Assembly (NCBI GenBank): GCA_009667805.1
Contig: CM019063.1
Coordinates: forward strand, 83,913,877 to 83,977,876
DNA: 64,000 bases
Origin: Leptobrachium leishanense
Taxonomy: Eukaryota; Chordata; Amphibia; Anura; Megophryidae
Direction of reading: 5' to 3'
Position 1 is the stretch's first letter, and each line of letters begins with the position of its first letter. This document shows positions 12,592 through 23,724 of this stretch, piece by piece. The notes under the pieces are model-generated. The model worked only from the letters and a program-made list of their open reading frames with translations, made no database searches and was not told where the DNA came from. The position numbers and the translations under genes are program-made.

Positions 12592-13521
12592 ATGGATCCC
12601 GCAGACTTACAGCATTTGAGTAACTTTGTATCCAGACAGGACGAGCAGGACCATAGGATGGATCAGTTTGCTCTCACCTTACAAACTATCCTGACTTGTA
12701 CGGCTCACCTGGAACCAGCTGGGGTTGCACCTCCGCCTGCTATACCTGTGTCCCCTGTTGTTCAGACATCCCAGGTACACATGACCGCTCCTATGAGGTT
12801 TGACGGTACTCCCTCGGAGTGCTGGGGATTTTTGGTCAATGTGGATATTCATTTTAAATTAAATCCACAAATGTTTATCACTGACATAGCCAAAGTGGGG
12901 TTCATTATTAACCATCTGTCTGGCAGAGCATTGACATGGGCGAATCCTTTATGGGAGGCAGAGAAGCCTATCATACGGAACTATAAAGAATTCATAGCCG
13001 AGTTAAAACGTACGTTTAATCCTACCAGAAAGGCCAAGGTAGCTGGCAAATCCTTGTTCCGCATATGTCAAGGGAACAGGACTGTGTCTGATTATGCCAT
13101 AGAATTTAAAACGTTGGTTTCTGACGTGATCTGGACTAATGAGGCTCGGCTTCTGGCTTTTATGGAGGGGTTACCAGAGTCATTGATGCATGAATTGGCT
13201 CCTCGTAAATTACCTGAGGTATTGAGTGAACTCATTGATTATTGTATAGATCTGGATGATCAGATAAGGGACAGAAGAACTCCAAGAGAGAAACCTAAGA
13301 GACCGTTACCAAGGTTGGCCCCTGTCTTTCAGGCACCACCCAGAGAGTTATCTCCTCCCTCTGAGCCTATGCAACTAGGCCATACTAGGCTTACAGAGGA
13401 AGAGAGAACAAGGCGTCTTTGTGAGGGATCGTGCCTGTATTGTAGTGTAAAAGGACATTTACGACTTCAATGTCCCACTCGCCCTAGCATGCATGATAAG
13501 TCGGAAAACTACCGCATCTAA
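12592..13521 (+). CDS. Gypsy gag polyprotein, 309 aa
   Basis: Capsid/nucleocapsid precursor of the Gypsy element whose 5' LTR ends 17 bp upstream. The start MDPADLQHLSNF is the first ATG after the LTR. The central part has the retrotransposon capsid pattern (PMRFDGTPSECWGFLVNVDIHF and TWANPLWEAE near residues 65-125). The C-terminus carries a CCHC zinc knuckle, CLYCSVKGHLRLQC, which binds the element's RNA during packaging. The frame is open to 13521. A protease remnant follows in another frame and the rest of pol is gone, so the element is defective even though gag itself looks intact. Expression is not demonstrable from sequence. Confidence 0.8.
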   Translation: MDPADLQHLSNFVSRQDEQDHRMDQFALTLQTILTCTAHLEPAGVAPPPAIPVSPVVQTSQVHMTAPMRFDGTPSECWGFLVNVDIHFKLNPQMFITDIAKVGFIINHLSGRALTWANPLWEAEKPIIRNYKEFIAELKRTFNPTRKAKVAGKSLFRICQGNRTVSDYAIEFKTLVSDVIWTNEARLLAFMEGLPESLMHELAPRKLPEVLSELIDYCIDLDDQIRDRRTPREKPKRPLPRLAPVFQAPPRELSPPSEPMQLGHTRLTEEERTRRLCEGSCLYCSVKGHLRLQCPTRPSMHDKSENYRI

Positions 13522-13544
13522 GGCAGCTGAGGAGACAGGCCTTG

Positions 13545-13690
13545 GGTGTGACATTCATGTCTCCTGTTAAAAACACTAAACTCTTGTTACCAGTATCCAT
13601 AGCTTGGGAGACCAAGGCGACGCATAATACCGCTTTTGTTGATTCTGGGGCTGCTGGTAATTTCATTGATGTTGAATATGCAAAGGCAGC
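13545..13690 (+). pseudogene. Gypsy aspartic protease fragment
   Basis: Start of pol: LLLPVSIAWETKAT followed by the aspartic-protease active site FVDSGAAGNFID. The match to Gypsy proteins stops near 13690, after which the sequence is AT-rich and not element-like. It is in a different frame from gag, as is common for gag/pol junctions. Confidence 0.72.
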
Positions 13691-14250
13691 AACATCTTAT
13701 TTGTGTCTTTATACATATGTTGCATATGATTTAGGTTTGGGAGGATACAGAAATACTAGAACAATACAGCATCTAGTAAAGTACACTCTCTGCTTTTTGA
13801 GGGTAACAAGGCATATATCCCATGTTACATCTGTCTCTACTCCGATTTTCATTCTTGGAATAGAATGGAAATGCTGGGTTTGAGCTGAAATATTTTATTT
13901 TCTTATCCAACAATAATGTCAAGTGAAGAAGGCACAAAACAAAAAATGTCAGGCTTTGTTTTCCTGACTTAGTGCAACATAAAGCACAAATAAGACATGA
14001 TTACCAGTATAACATTATACTTGTTTTGCACTTATTGTATATTGAATGACATGTTCACCGATCTACTATATAAAAGTAAATACTAAAAAACAAAACAAAA
14101 AAAACAATTATTATTTTTGTAGAAACGTGCATATACTGCAAATTTTCACATTGTATTTTTTTCATTCTGCATAAATGTAGGCTGGTGTGTAGATTTCCAT
14201 GGTTCATGGTCACAATATCGATTTAAATGTTTCATCTTTTTACCGTTTAG
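13691..14250. other. Intron sequence upstream of the first visible exon
   Basis: AT-rich, no repeat family recognised. It ends in a pyrimidine-rich tract and the acceptor 'taccgtttag' at 14241-14250. Confidence 0.5.
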
Positions 14251-14366
14251 TGTACGAAATGATGATCGGACCCGAATCGAGAGAGTGGAGAGTCAGCATT
14301 TTGAGTACAGTAATGCTTTTCAGCAGATCAGCGAGTTTTATGGGCATGATGAGCCTGGCACAGAAG
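14251..14366 (+). CDS. msh3: msh3 exon (end of connector domain)
   Basis: First visible coding exon of MSH3, the MutS homologue that forms MutSbeta with MSH2 and binds insertion/deletion loops in the nucleus during mismatch repair. The 116-bp exon completes a codon with its first base and then reads VRNDDRTRIERVESQHFEYS and NAFQQISEFYGHDEPGTE. It aligns with the vertebrate segment containing 'DD..RVER', 'FEYS.AFQ' and 'EFY'. The acceptor is tttag and the donor is gtatga. It ends after the first base of a Gly codon, which the exon at 25510 completes. Family knowledge places this at the end of the connector domain. The preceding exon is not in the window; the intron behind this exon is about 11.1 kb. 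Confidence 0.9.
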
Positions 14367-14449
14367 GTATGAGGTTTTTGGGTGCATGTGATCTGCAATC
14401 ATCTATGTAATTTTAAATGTAAACATTAAAACTGTGATGAAAATATATA

Positions 14450-15364
14450 CAGTATTTTCCGGCGTATAAAACGACTTTTTAACCCAATGAAATTTTCTCA
14501 AAAGTCGGGGGTCGTCTTATACGCCGGGTGTCGTCTTATAGGGCGGGTGCTGAAACTTCCGAGCTGGACTGGAGAATCTGCGGTTGCCGCATATGGTGGG
14601 GGGAGCTCAAAAACAGCCGTGGCCGCATTCCCGCCGTATGCGGCGACCGTATGAAAGCAGCAAGGGCGGCGCTGTACAAGTACGGTAGAAGAGAATCCAC
14701 TCACCAGGATTCATGGAAAGAAGTGACTTTACGCGGTCCCGATGACGAGGTGAGGGTATCGCCTCGTCGGGAAGGCGTAAGTGAAGGGCGGAGCAAGCTG
14801 CAGGCATCCGGAACAACCGGGGTATGGAAAATAGAGAGCGGCGCTGTGCCCAGAAAAACACGCCTCTTTCACCCGTCTGGCCCGCCCTTGTATCCTATTA
14901 CCGTACCTCCTTCTCTGCCTCTCAGATCTCGCACATGCGCGCCTGCGCCGCTTCACTGCAGTCCTCAGGAGCGAGATCTGAGAGGCAGAGAAGGAGGTAC
15001 GGTAATAGGATACAAGGGCGGGCCAGACGAGTGAAAGAGACGTGTTTGCGCTACCGCTCTGATAGTCTTGGAGACAGGGAGGGCTGGGCAGGCAGGGAGA
15101 GCTGATTAATCCAAGCAGGCTTTGTATACAACAACCAGCCAATCGCCGGTAAGGTACATCGCTTGCCGTGATTGGCTGGGTGTTGCATACTGGCTGATGC
15201 ATTACCATATTGAAATCAAATCTGATGTTTTTTTAATTTTTATTTGGTGTGCGTTGGGAGAGGGGTAGTCTTATACGGCGAGTATATCCCAAACTCTATA
15301 TTTTAACTGGAAATGTTGGGGGTCGTCTTATATGCCCAGTCGTTTTATACGCCGGAAAATACAG
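14450..15364. mobile_element. TA-flanked MITE, 915 bp, with nested palindrome
   Basis: The ends 'cagtattttccggcgtataa' and the inverse at 15364 match at 25 of 26 positions and are flanked by TA (14448-14449, 15365-15366), as in Tc1/mariner-type elements. The subterminal motif 'gtcgtcttatacgcc' is repeated several times. The interior has a large inverted repeat with arms about 14865-14938 and 14972-15045, CpG-rich. There is no transposase, so it is non-autonomous. Confidence 0.8.
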
Positions 15365-16006
15365 TAACTATAATACAGATTATCTTTCTATCTGCTACCA
15401 AATTTCATCAACGCACACATTAAATCTTTGGAAGGTGATGACAAATAATGAAATTTTTGCAGTCTTAGATGAATATCCATGCAACTGATGCTTATGTGCC
15501 TAGAAATGTCTTCCTCTATCACTCTGTAACCTATTCTTTGTTCTCATCTCCCAATGCATAAAGCATCTGCTGAATCTCTCTCGATCCTTTTCCTTCCAAC
15601 TCTCCTGATCCAGTCGAGGCCTAGCCATAGGTTGAGATGGGGTAGTGCCCTGTCAGATGTTTTTAATTTATTTTTTTGGGCAAAGAAAACAAGTTCAAAA
15701 TGGAAATTTTAATGGCAGTAAGCATTTTTTAAAATGCTTTTGAGCGTGTAATGGTAGTGCAGAGGAGAAACGACAGTGATTGAGCATGTCAAGATTTTGG
15801 TGAAATCCACCCTGTGTGAGGGCTCTTTAGAAATTCTCTGTCTTCTGGAATATGGCCACAAAGGTTTGGATGATAAAATTTGTACGAAAAATTGCTGTAA
15901 ATTATTTAAATAATTCAAAAAATGTACAGTTTTTTTTTTTCTTGTGACAGCATTTTGTCATGATTTGTAATAAACAGAATTATCTACTACTGGGAAAAAT
16001 AGGTTT

Positions 16007-16763
16007 GTGAGGGTCCCGAGGACGAGCAACGGCACTAGTGGCCTGCTCTACGGTGGGGCCCGTTCAGGTCTCACAAGGTTTTAGCTCGATTGTGCCATTA
16101 CAGGGATGAATGCTCCATATGCAAATCAGCCTGCTCTCACCCAGAAAGGGCAGCCAGTATTGACATGCCAAGCACGTCATCCCTGCAAGAGAGTTGGAGC
16201 AACCCCTGATGATCGTTTCGGCCTTGTTATGCCTGGGTGATAGCAGTCTAATTTGTACCCAGGACATACTTGAAAACGACAGAAATCTCAATGTATCCTT
16301 CCTGGTAAAATATGTTATAAATAAATAAATCTGGAGCGGTTGTCACTGTAATGGCACATACAAGCTAAAACCTTGTGAGACCTGAGTGGGCACCCACCGC
16401 AGAGAAGGCCACTAGTGCTGCAGCTCGTTCTCGGGACCCTCACAAACCTCTTTTCCTCACTATAAGTTTTTACAGTGTAATCCAGACGTAAACCCCGTGC
16501 TCGAGGTCTGTCAGCTGTGTGCTCCTGATGAGGCTTAACAAGGCCGAAACGATCGTTGGGGTTGCTGCAACCCTTGTGCAGGGACTTCGTCATTGGCAAT
16601 CAGTACTGGCCACCCTTTCTGGATGAGAGCAGGCTGATTTGCATATGGAGTAGTTGTACCTGTAATGGCACAATCGAGCTAAAGCCTTGTAAGACCTGAG
16701 CGGGCCCCACCGTAAAGCAGGCCATTAGTGCCGCTGCTCGTCCTCAGGACCCTCACAAACCTA
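16007..16763. mobile_element. Element with ~240-bp inverted arms (Penelope-like?)
   Basis: The left arm (16008-16245) is the inverse of the right arm (16505-16763), and a third partial copy of the end lies between them (16344-16449, + orientation). Each end carries 'gaccctcacaaacct', and each arm carries 'aacaaggccgaaacgatc'. Short inverted and direct terminal copies with a hammerhead core are a known feature of Penelope-like retroelements, so that assignment is an inference. A LINE-type tail ('cccaggacatacttgaaaac'-like) interrupts it at about 16256-16330. Confidence 0.55.
16521..16562 (+). ncRNA. Hammerhead ribozyme motif (near-complete core)
   Basis: CTGATGA lies at 16525-16531, then a 5-bp stem II (16532-16536 with 16541-16545, one G-T pair) with loop AACA, then GAAA at 16546-16549. 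Stem III follows as ACG/CGT (16549-16551 with 16554-16556) around a 2-nt loop, then T at 16557 as the cleavage-site nucleotide (triplet GTT). All conserved core positions of a type I hammerhead are filled. Stem I is weak: three pairs (C24-G58, T23-G59, C22-G60) next to the core. The mirror copy in the left arm (minus strand, near 16205-16245) has lost CTGATGA. Confidence 0.45.
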
Positions 16764-17172
16764 TCTACTAGCTGCCATTGTTTATTGTTGTTGCAAACGC
16801 AAAAAAAGTCAGGGGAAGCTGCTCTAATGAAACTGTTCCGCGTGTAATTTTTTTATATTTTCATATCTGGATCGCCGATATTTATTGCTTTTGATACAAC
16901 CCTGAAAACGGCAATTAGTCGATAACCTCCATAATAATGATATAGTCTGGTATAACAGGGTTCTGCTATAAAACCGGATTTCAAATCGCATTTAAACATG
17001 ATGAGCAAAAAATGGTCAAATTGAGCTCAGCACGGGTGAAATGGCTCCTTGGTGAAAGTGTTGAAACTACTCAATAGTTTCATGTTCCAGAAGAATTCAT
17101 CTTAAAAAAACAAAACACAAAAGAACATGTATGCAATGTTTTGATAATGCTGTGTACTGAAGACTTCCAATT

Positions 17173-17372
17173 GTGCCGGCTGGGTGGAGTAGAGGTAACA
17201 TCACTGCGCTGCACGGAGAGAGCCTGTGGAGTCATGGGTTCAATCCCAGCCAGAGCACCTCTCTAGTAAGTGTCCGTGGGCAAGACACCTAATGGTACAT
17301 ACTCGCCACCCAGGACATACTTGAAAACAAGAGAAATCTCAATGTATCCTTCCTGCTAAAATCCTTTCTCAA
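17173..17372 (+). mobile_element. tRNA-derived SINE with LINE-type tail
   Basis: The head 'ggctgggtggagtagaggta' and the B-box-like 'gggttcaatccc' (near 17236-17247) are those of a tRNA-derived RNA polymerase III promoter. The tail 'ggacatacttgaaaacaaga' to 'cttcctgctaaaatcc' is the same 3' end as the LINE at 24697-25450. Other copies are at 37558-37746 (minus) and 42921-43125. Confidence 0.75.
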
Positions 17373-17384
17373 AAAAAAAATTGT

Positions 17385-18135
17385 ACCTACCAATCGTACT
17401 ATTGTTTCAAAATAAATAAAAATAACTTCTTGAATGTGTATAGATGAGCGCAAATATAAAATATTTTTTTAATTTGAACAGACGCTTGCCAGCACAGCAT
17501 GAACAAAAAAAAAATAATAATTTAATACTGTTGGCTAATGGAAATATATTTTTTTTCCATTGAATTCTAGGTAAGTCTCTAAAGGGACTAGGTCAATATG
17601 CAATGAATTTGTGGCTAATTTCAGTAAATCCCTGCTGAGGATTTGTTATGTTAGAGGGAAAGAAACAAAAATCTGTAGCGCTTCTGGGCTTTAAATTTCT
17701 GTTTACATCATTACATCATTTTATTGGCTGCATCGCAAAGGAGCGTTAAGATTTTTATATTGTCAATTGTAATATATCCATTAATTCACTTTTTAGATCT
17801 GACATTAGAGTCCATCTCTTGCTTGAACTCGTTTCAGGTTTTTTTTTTTTTTCTGGCAATATTTGGAAAATTATTTATTTTGTGAAAGGTTGTAGCCAGC
17901 TGCGTGAGGAACTGAATGCCAGAGGTGTTTAGAGGTGTGAGTAATGCTTTGGGAATCATCCATAGGTGAGCTAGGCCAACATATGGTGGAAACTCTGTTG
18001 GGGGTTCTTCACAAAACCCAAGGAAGAAATGTAGATAAATATGATGGTTGCAAATTTTAAACAGAAGACACAAAAATGCAGGGGTATAATAAAAACTAAT
18101 AAATAGTTTCATAGTGAAAGTGGTTTGCGTACAGC
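17385..18135. other. Unassigned AT-rich intron sequence
   Basis: No exon, repeat end or RNA gene recognised. Several homopolymer runs (for example poly-T near 17840). Confidence 0.45.
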
Positions 18136-18370
18136 ATTAACCGCTTCACTACCGAGATCGAAGATACTTGATCTTCAATGCACCTGCAATATTGAGTATA
18201 CTCTGTTTGCAGGCCAAAACTTTGTGTTTTTTCCAATAAAGGACTTCTGCAAAAACTCCAGGCATTTTTTTTCTTTCTGTTGTTTCTACAGGTGTTGGAG
18301 TTGTCATCCTTGGCCATTTGGGACACACTGTGGGGTCTTTTGATGGGACCTTGTTCCCCTTTTTCACTAC
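18136..18370. repeat. piggyBac-type terminal fragment
   Basis: TTAA at about 18138 is followed by 'ccgcttcactaccgagatcg' and an imperfect hairpin (gatcgaagatacttgatcttc-like arms). The same start, 'ccccttcactac', follows TTAA at 29938. No matching right end was found. Confidence 0.35.
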
Positions 18371-18578
18371 CAGGGTTATTCAAACAGAATCGAAAAGTTA
18401 CCGCACGTTCGGTGACTTTTGGTTCTTTTCAATTCGATGCGATTTGACGATCCCATTTCGGTGACCATGCGGTGTATTCAGCAAGCACCACAGGGCCGTC
18501 GTAGTGCAGGGAAAAGCTGTTCGGTTTCACTGTTCGGTTACCATTCAGCCACAATTCTGATCTCTTTGAATAACCCTG
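18371..18578. mobile_element. Short MITE, ends CAGGGTTATTCA
   Basis: The terminal inverted repeats 'cagggttattcaaa' and 'tttgaataaccctg' enclose 208 bp. The target duplication is not clean (left TAC, right TA). Confidence 0.6.
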
Positions 18579-19225
18579 TATGATTGTTGACATTACCCTT
18601 GATTGCAACTCTGCTTTTTAATCCACATACACCTGTGGTGGGGCACTTACCCCTGGGTGCCTGTCGGGGGGGTTTCACAAGTAGGGGAGGACCGGTGTGT
18701 TGCCCCAGTTTAGCGTCTATCTGGCTGGGACTTCAGCCACAGCAGGCTGACATCTTGCATGTCAGCCCGCTGTGGGGCTGCCCCCTGCTTCCCTCCCCTC
18801 CCCTCCCCTGCTCGGGAGGGGAATCCAATACAAAAGATGCTGGCATCCTTCTGGACCCCTGTGTCTCTTGAACTGTGTAACTTGGCCTTTCCAATTATAT
18901 AAAAATAACCAGGTCATCTGTAAAAATAATAAAAAAATAAATGAATACAAATATTTTCTCTTTTTTTCAATTTATTTTTTTTATCCAAAAGCGGCACAAG
19001 AGTTTAACGTAGGAGATCCTTTATGGATTCATTGACCAGATAATATGTAAAAATAACAAAAAATAAAAATATTTCTCTTTCTCCAAAAGCTGCAGTATTA
19101 TTCACTTTTCGATAATAAAGTGAATAATATTGCTGAATTACCTCACCTTCTCATTTCCCGCAGCAGCAACAAGTATGGAGGGGATGGAGAAATGCGTTTT
19201 TATGCATTGTGTCATCGAAAACTTA

Positions 19226-19406
19226 CAGGGCTATTCAGAGAGAGGTGAAAACCTTGAGAATTGCCAGGAGAATGAACAATCTAGACCAAATAGCCAATTT
19301 GGAAAGTGAGATAAATGGGAGAATTTTTCTGGTTTGACTATTTTGACCTAGAATTTTCAATTCTCCAGTCATTCCCAAGGTTTTCACCTCTTTTTGAATA
19401 GCCCTG
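19226..19406. mobile_element. TA-flanked palindromic MITE, 181 bp
   Basis: The ends 'cagggctattca' and 'tgaatagccctg' are flanked by TA on both sides (19224-19225, 19407-19408). The whole element is weakly self-complementary around 'gggagaatttttctggtttg'. A diverged sister lies at 50552-50728. Confidence 0.8.
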
Positions 19407-20062
19407 TAAATCTGCTGCGAATAGCGCCTAGGGGTCTTTTGGAAAGCTGCATCACCATAATGTACTCCTCACAAGGTCAAGTGAAGTGTTGATGGAAAGG
19501 ATAGAGTCTGGCCTTTCCGATGATGCCAAATATAACCATATAATGTGTAAAAAATTATTAAATAAAAGTGGAAATTGCAAAACGTCTTCTTATCCCCTTT
19601 CGAATTTAAGGCAATGGCATTATTCATTTATAATGCAAACAATGTCGCTGTCTTAATTCACCTTCTCATTTCCTACACTGTGAGCAAATTTGAAAGGGAT
19701 GGCATAATGCATTACAACACATTATTTCATGTAAAACATGGGGGGGTGCTACAGGAGGGACTTGCCCCCCAGTCTCAACACCTCTGTCATATACCTACTT
19801 TATCACTTCTATTTTATAGACATGGCTCCACACATCTCCAGGCAATGTGACATCAAGCTGAAGTCCTCTTTGGTCCTAGCAACCCCATCCATTTCTGGAG
19901 TGGCCCTGTCTTACTCGCACACTCATTATGTACCAGCATGGCAGTCAAGTCACCTTGATATTTAATTAGGGATCAGTGTCCATTGATGAGTTGGAAAGAT
20001 GGGTCGAAGTCTTGGGTGTGCAAGGAAGCAGAGGCTAGTACGTTAAATTTAGTACAGTTATA

Positions 20063-20869
20063 CATAGTTTGGCCAGGGGTATACGGACAACCCTACTGAT
20101 TAGTGAGCAAAGGTATTTTGGCCACACTCCTTGCCAACAGGTACAAAAAATCCAGTACATAGTCAATATTTATCCATAGGCAAACATTGGACACATTGAG
20201 TCGTAGTGAGGAACACAGTAACTTTTAAACATCGGACTGTCAAAGGATGCCACAAGTTAGTGAAAATTAATGCTGTATTAAATCTGCTTCAGTTACTGTA
20301 AGTGCTATTATGAAATGGAAGCAACAAAAGTCCAATTATGATGTGTTTGCCAATTTAAATACTAGCTACTGGAATGCACAGCACCTTCTGTCATATTTGG
20401 AGGAGGGATAATGATCTATGGCTGATTTTTCAGGCTTTAATGCCGACTTTGTTCTTCTGAAGGCCCATCTTAATGCTACCAGAGAGTGTTAACAACTTTG
20501 TGGCAACAGGTTGAGGAAGTCCGTTGTACAAAGCTCTGTACTTGACCTGCTTTGATTAGTTTGTTGTGGAGAAACTCTAGTCACCAGTACAAAGCCCTGA
20601 CCTCAAACTCATTGAACACCTTTTGGATTAATTGGTATGCCGATTGGCAGCCAGACCATGTCCAACATCAGTGTTTGACCTCCCATATGCTTTTCCGGCT
20701 GATGGGTGCAAATTTTCTCACAAAATCTTGTGCGAAACCTTCCCAGACTCTTCTAGCTGCACAAAGTAGGGAGAACTCCATATTATTACCCTTGATCGTT
20801 AAATAATATGTTCGACAATCTTATGTAGGCATTATGATCAGGTTTGTACTTTCTTTTGGGCAAGTGGTG
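20063..20869 (+). mobile_element. Old, degenerate Tc1 element
   Basis: The left end is 'tagtttggccaggggtatac' and the right end is 'ttcttttgggcaagtggtgt', the divergent inverted ends of an ancient Tc1 family. Near 20575-20700 a decayed C-terminus reads like SPxxSPDLxxxEH (the DLNPIEH region). Many stops and indels make it far older than families A and B. Confidence 0.6.
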
Positions 20870-20879
20870 TATTTTTGAG

Positions 20880-21780
20880 ACCTAGTTTCCAATTTTTTGG
20901 CAAGTCCTTTTTTTCTTTTCGTTTTTATCACTGGATCCATATGGATTTAATGTAGTGTTCTTGACCTGCTTAAGATGCAAAATGTTGCGTTAGATTGGTA
21001 AATTTCTTGTCTTACAATGAGACTTACTGTACTCGGCATCTGTATTGCTTGGCTGCGGATTATATGTCTTCAAGGGTACTTGCAGCCCTACTGTGTCAAC
21101 TTAACATAATTATGAAAAATGCACATTTCACAAGGCTGGATGTAGTTTTTGGAGAGAAACCAAGATCTGATGTTACTACTGCTCAAAGCAAAGTATACAT
21201 CCCAGCCTGTGTGGAAATTCAATATGTCCTGAAATGTTAGATCATAATGTTATGGGCCGCTTACCTAAATACTACGGTATTACTAAAATACCAAAAAAAA
21301 CCTTTAAAATGTAAATAAAAAGACTGCTTTAGTTTCAACGTCGGCTTTATACATTTTCATATGACAAAGCGGCTGCGTCACACGTACATTTAGACCCATT
21401 TTTACCTATTTTTGTTATATTGAATACCTTATTGAAATTATTAATCACACAAATTTGCATCCTTTGAGGTCTTTAAATGTCAGCCTCATAATTATGGGTG
21501 CATGGTAGCATCACAGCTAGCTTTCTTCTGCTATGAATACCTCACGTTTAAGCATAACCAGTTGAATTAATAAAGCCAAGATCTGTTTGTTAATATTTAT
21601 CTATCAAAAGTACAGGCTGGGCAATACATGTCTCTTGATTACATTGATATTTTGTTTGAGGAATAGAGGTTAAACCATGCTTTTTGGAGATAGTCTTGTA
21701 AAGTAAGCTTGTAGCATTCATTCACCACTTGCCCCCTGAAACCCTGGGGCAGGGGTGGCATGGATATAGACGAGGGTGAA
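20880..21780. other. Unassigned intron sequence
   Basis: No repeat family or exon recognised; AT-rich. Confidence 0.4.
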
Positions 21781-21859
21781 CTAGAGGGAAATGCCGAGTA
21801 CCAGTAGGTGTGGCTGCCGTGAAAGATTTGTTTGTTCATTACGTTCCCATTCAGAGGCC

Positions 21860-22262
21860 TGTTCAGTTCCTCAGCCACTGCTGAATTGCTACATTGCAGC
21901 AGGTCAGTTTGCTGCAGCCGTCTCACTGAACGCTTTGGCTGTGAATATTGAAGCAAAAGGGCAGAGGATTGCTTAATGAAAGCTGTTTCTGCAATATCCA
22001 CTGTTGTCCATTTTATTACCACTTTAGGGTTAATGTTTACCATGTTCCAATAAATATTTGGTGTTTTGGTCCACCAAAACTTCAAACTGAATATTTCCTT
22101 ATTGGATTATTTGCTCCGTGGAGGCGGCCATCTTTCTCACGTCACACTCAGCTACTCTGCAGCACCTCTCTACTTGGCTGCAAGTGCTTAGCGCTGAAAT
22201 GCAGCACAGCGTTCACTGCCAAGGTGCTAACTTAGCACTTGCAGTGGCTGAGGAACTGAACG
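21860..22262. repeat. Inverted repeat, possible MITE
   Basis: 'cagttcctcagccactgc' near 21866 and its near-inverse 'gcagtggctgaggaactg' near 22241 bracket a 400-bp stretch. No target duplication was found, so the ends are not proven. Confidence 0.35.
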
Positions 22263-22662
22263 CGCCGTACAGGTTGTTACAAAAGCACTCAAGTATGCAT
22301 CTTCCATTCCCGGATCCCTGTGAGGGCCATTAAAATAATGAATCTCCTTTTTGAATGCAAAAAGTGCAAAATTAAAGGAATAACCCTAGACAGGAGAACA
22401 GTCACTGGGAGTTTTTTTTTAAATGAAGGGGAAGGAGCCAAGGAAACCATGAGTAAGTGACGTGATTTCAAGAAAGGTATATTTAACTGGCTTTGCATGC
22501 CAATTTAATTAGGATACACATCCATGGAACTTCTACCTATTTTTGACTTATGGTTAACAAATTCATTATTAATATACCCTTTTCTCTTACATAATCACAT
22601 GTGCAGTGATACAGTCAAATGTCATGTTTTTTTTTATCTTTAACTGTATGAGGCATCTAGAT

Positions 22663-22807
22663 CAGGGATCTCAAACACTGCCCCCCCCCCAGATATTGAG
22701 TGCCTACAATTCCCATAATTCTTTGAATGCAATAGATGGGCAGAGAATCATGGGAATTGTGGTCAGGAATATCTGTGTGGGGGGGTATCAGACATTTGCG
22801 ATCCCTG
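22663..22807. mobile_element. Small hAT-like MITE, 145 bp
   Basis: The inverted ends are 'cagggatctcaaac' and 'catttgcgatccctg', with poly-C and poly-G inside each end. The flanking 8-mers atctagat and gtccagat agree at 6 of 8 positions, compatible with an aged 8-bp hAT duplication. Hairpin centre near 22735. Confidence 0.6.
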
Positions 22808-23293
22808 GTCCAGATAATGAAAGCAGACCCCTAGCACAGCTGGTGTTAGGCATCTGAAAAGATATAAATTTGGTGCTAGCTTTTATGTCTGTATTAACCT
22901 GTTCAATTGCAAAGTGACCCCTACACTAGTGACCTAGCTAGTTATTTTTCCAGCAGCAGTGCTGCACATCCCTGCTAGTATTCCCACCAGGAATATTAAA
23001 CAGTAATAGCTCCCTATTACCCACTCACTCTAAACCTATAAATTAAAAGCTCAGCTCATTTTGTGCTACTAAGTGATACTGGAGCTGGCATTGGCATCTT
23101 CTCAAGGTCTCCATGGAGACTTGCACAAGCATTTTGGGTCCGCTGGGAAATCCCTGTTTGTTTGCAGTGAGAGGAGGCATCAGATTTTATTGTCCCCTTC
23201 GTAGCAGGATGAGGGATAAGTATGAAAATATGGGTTGCGTTTTTGTATGTTAAGTGATCATGCTAAAGCAAAATCAGTCAACTCCAGCATTTA

Positions 23294-23718
23294 GGCTAGG
23301 GTCAGACTGAGGCAGTGCGAACGCGTGTTCTGGCGCACTTAATCACGGCCGTGCTAGCAGCAGATGCCGGGCAATGACGGCCAATATACGAAGTACGGTC
23401 GCACAAAAGTCCGGCTGCGCAACGCAAGTGGAAAATGAACGCATTTTTTCGAGAACGTTAAACCACTAGTACTGACGTACAGAGTGCGCTGCGTCCGCTA
23501 GCGGCGTGTGTGCGTGAATTGGAGACATCAGACGCTGCTAATGTCCGGCCAACATAACGTCCAGATGCAAGAAGTGTTTTATTGATGATCCGTACAAAAT
23601 CACGGATGAAACTGCGCATAGTATGACCGCTATTGCGTATTCCGTGAAAAAATACGTCCATTCTTCGAACGCACATTTTCACGGACAACGTGAAAAATGC
23701 GTTAGTCTGACCCTAGCC
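23294..23718. mobile_element. Harbinger-like MITE, copy 1, TTA duplication
   Basis: The ends 'ggctagggtcagac' and 'gtctgaccctagcc' are flanked by TTA at 23291-23293 and 23719-23721, the 3-bp duplication typical of PIF/Harbinger. The interior is CpG-rich, unlike the AT-rich intron. Related copies are at 30348-30773 (inverted) and 51913-52331. Confidence 0.75.
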
Positions 23719-23724
23719 TTAGCT

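Noticed and set aside
14528..15208. Overlapping open frames as a gene or CpG island promoter
   Set aside because: They fall wholly within a TA-flanked MITE with a long palindrome; frames on both strands mirror each other.
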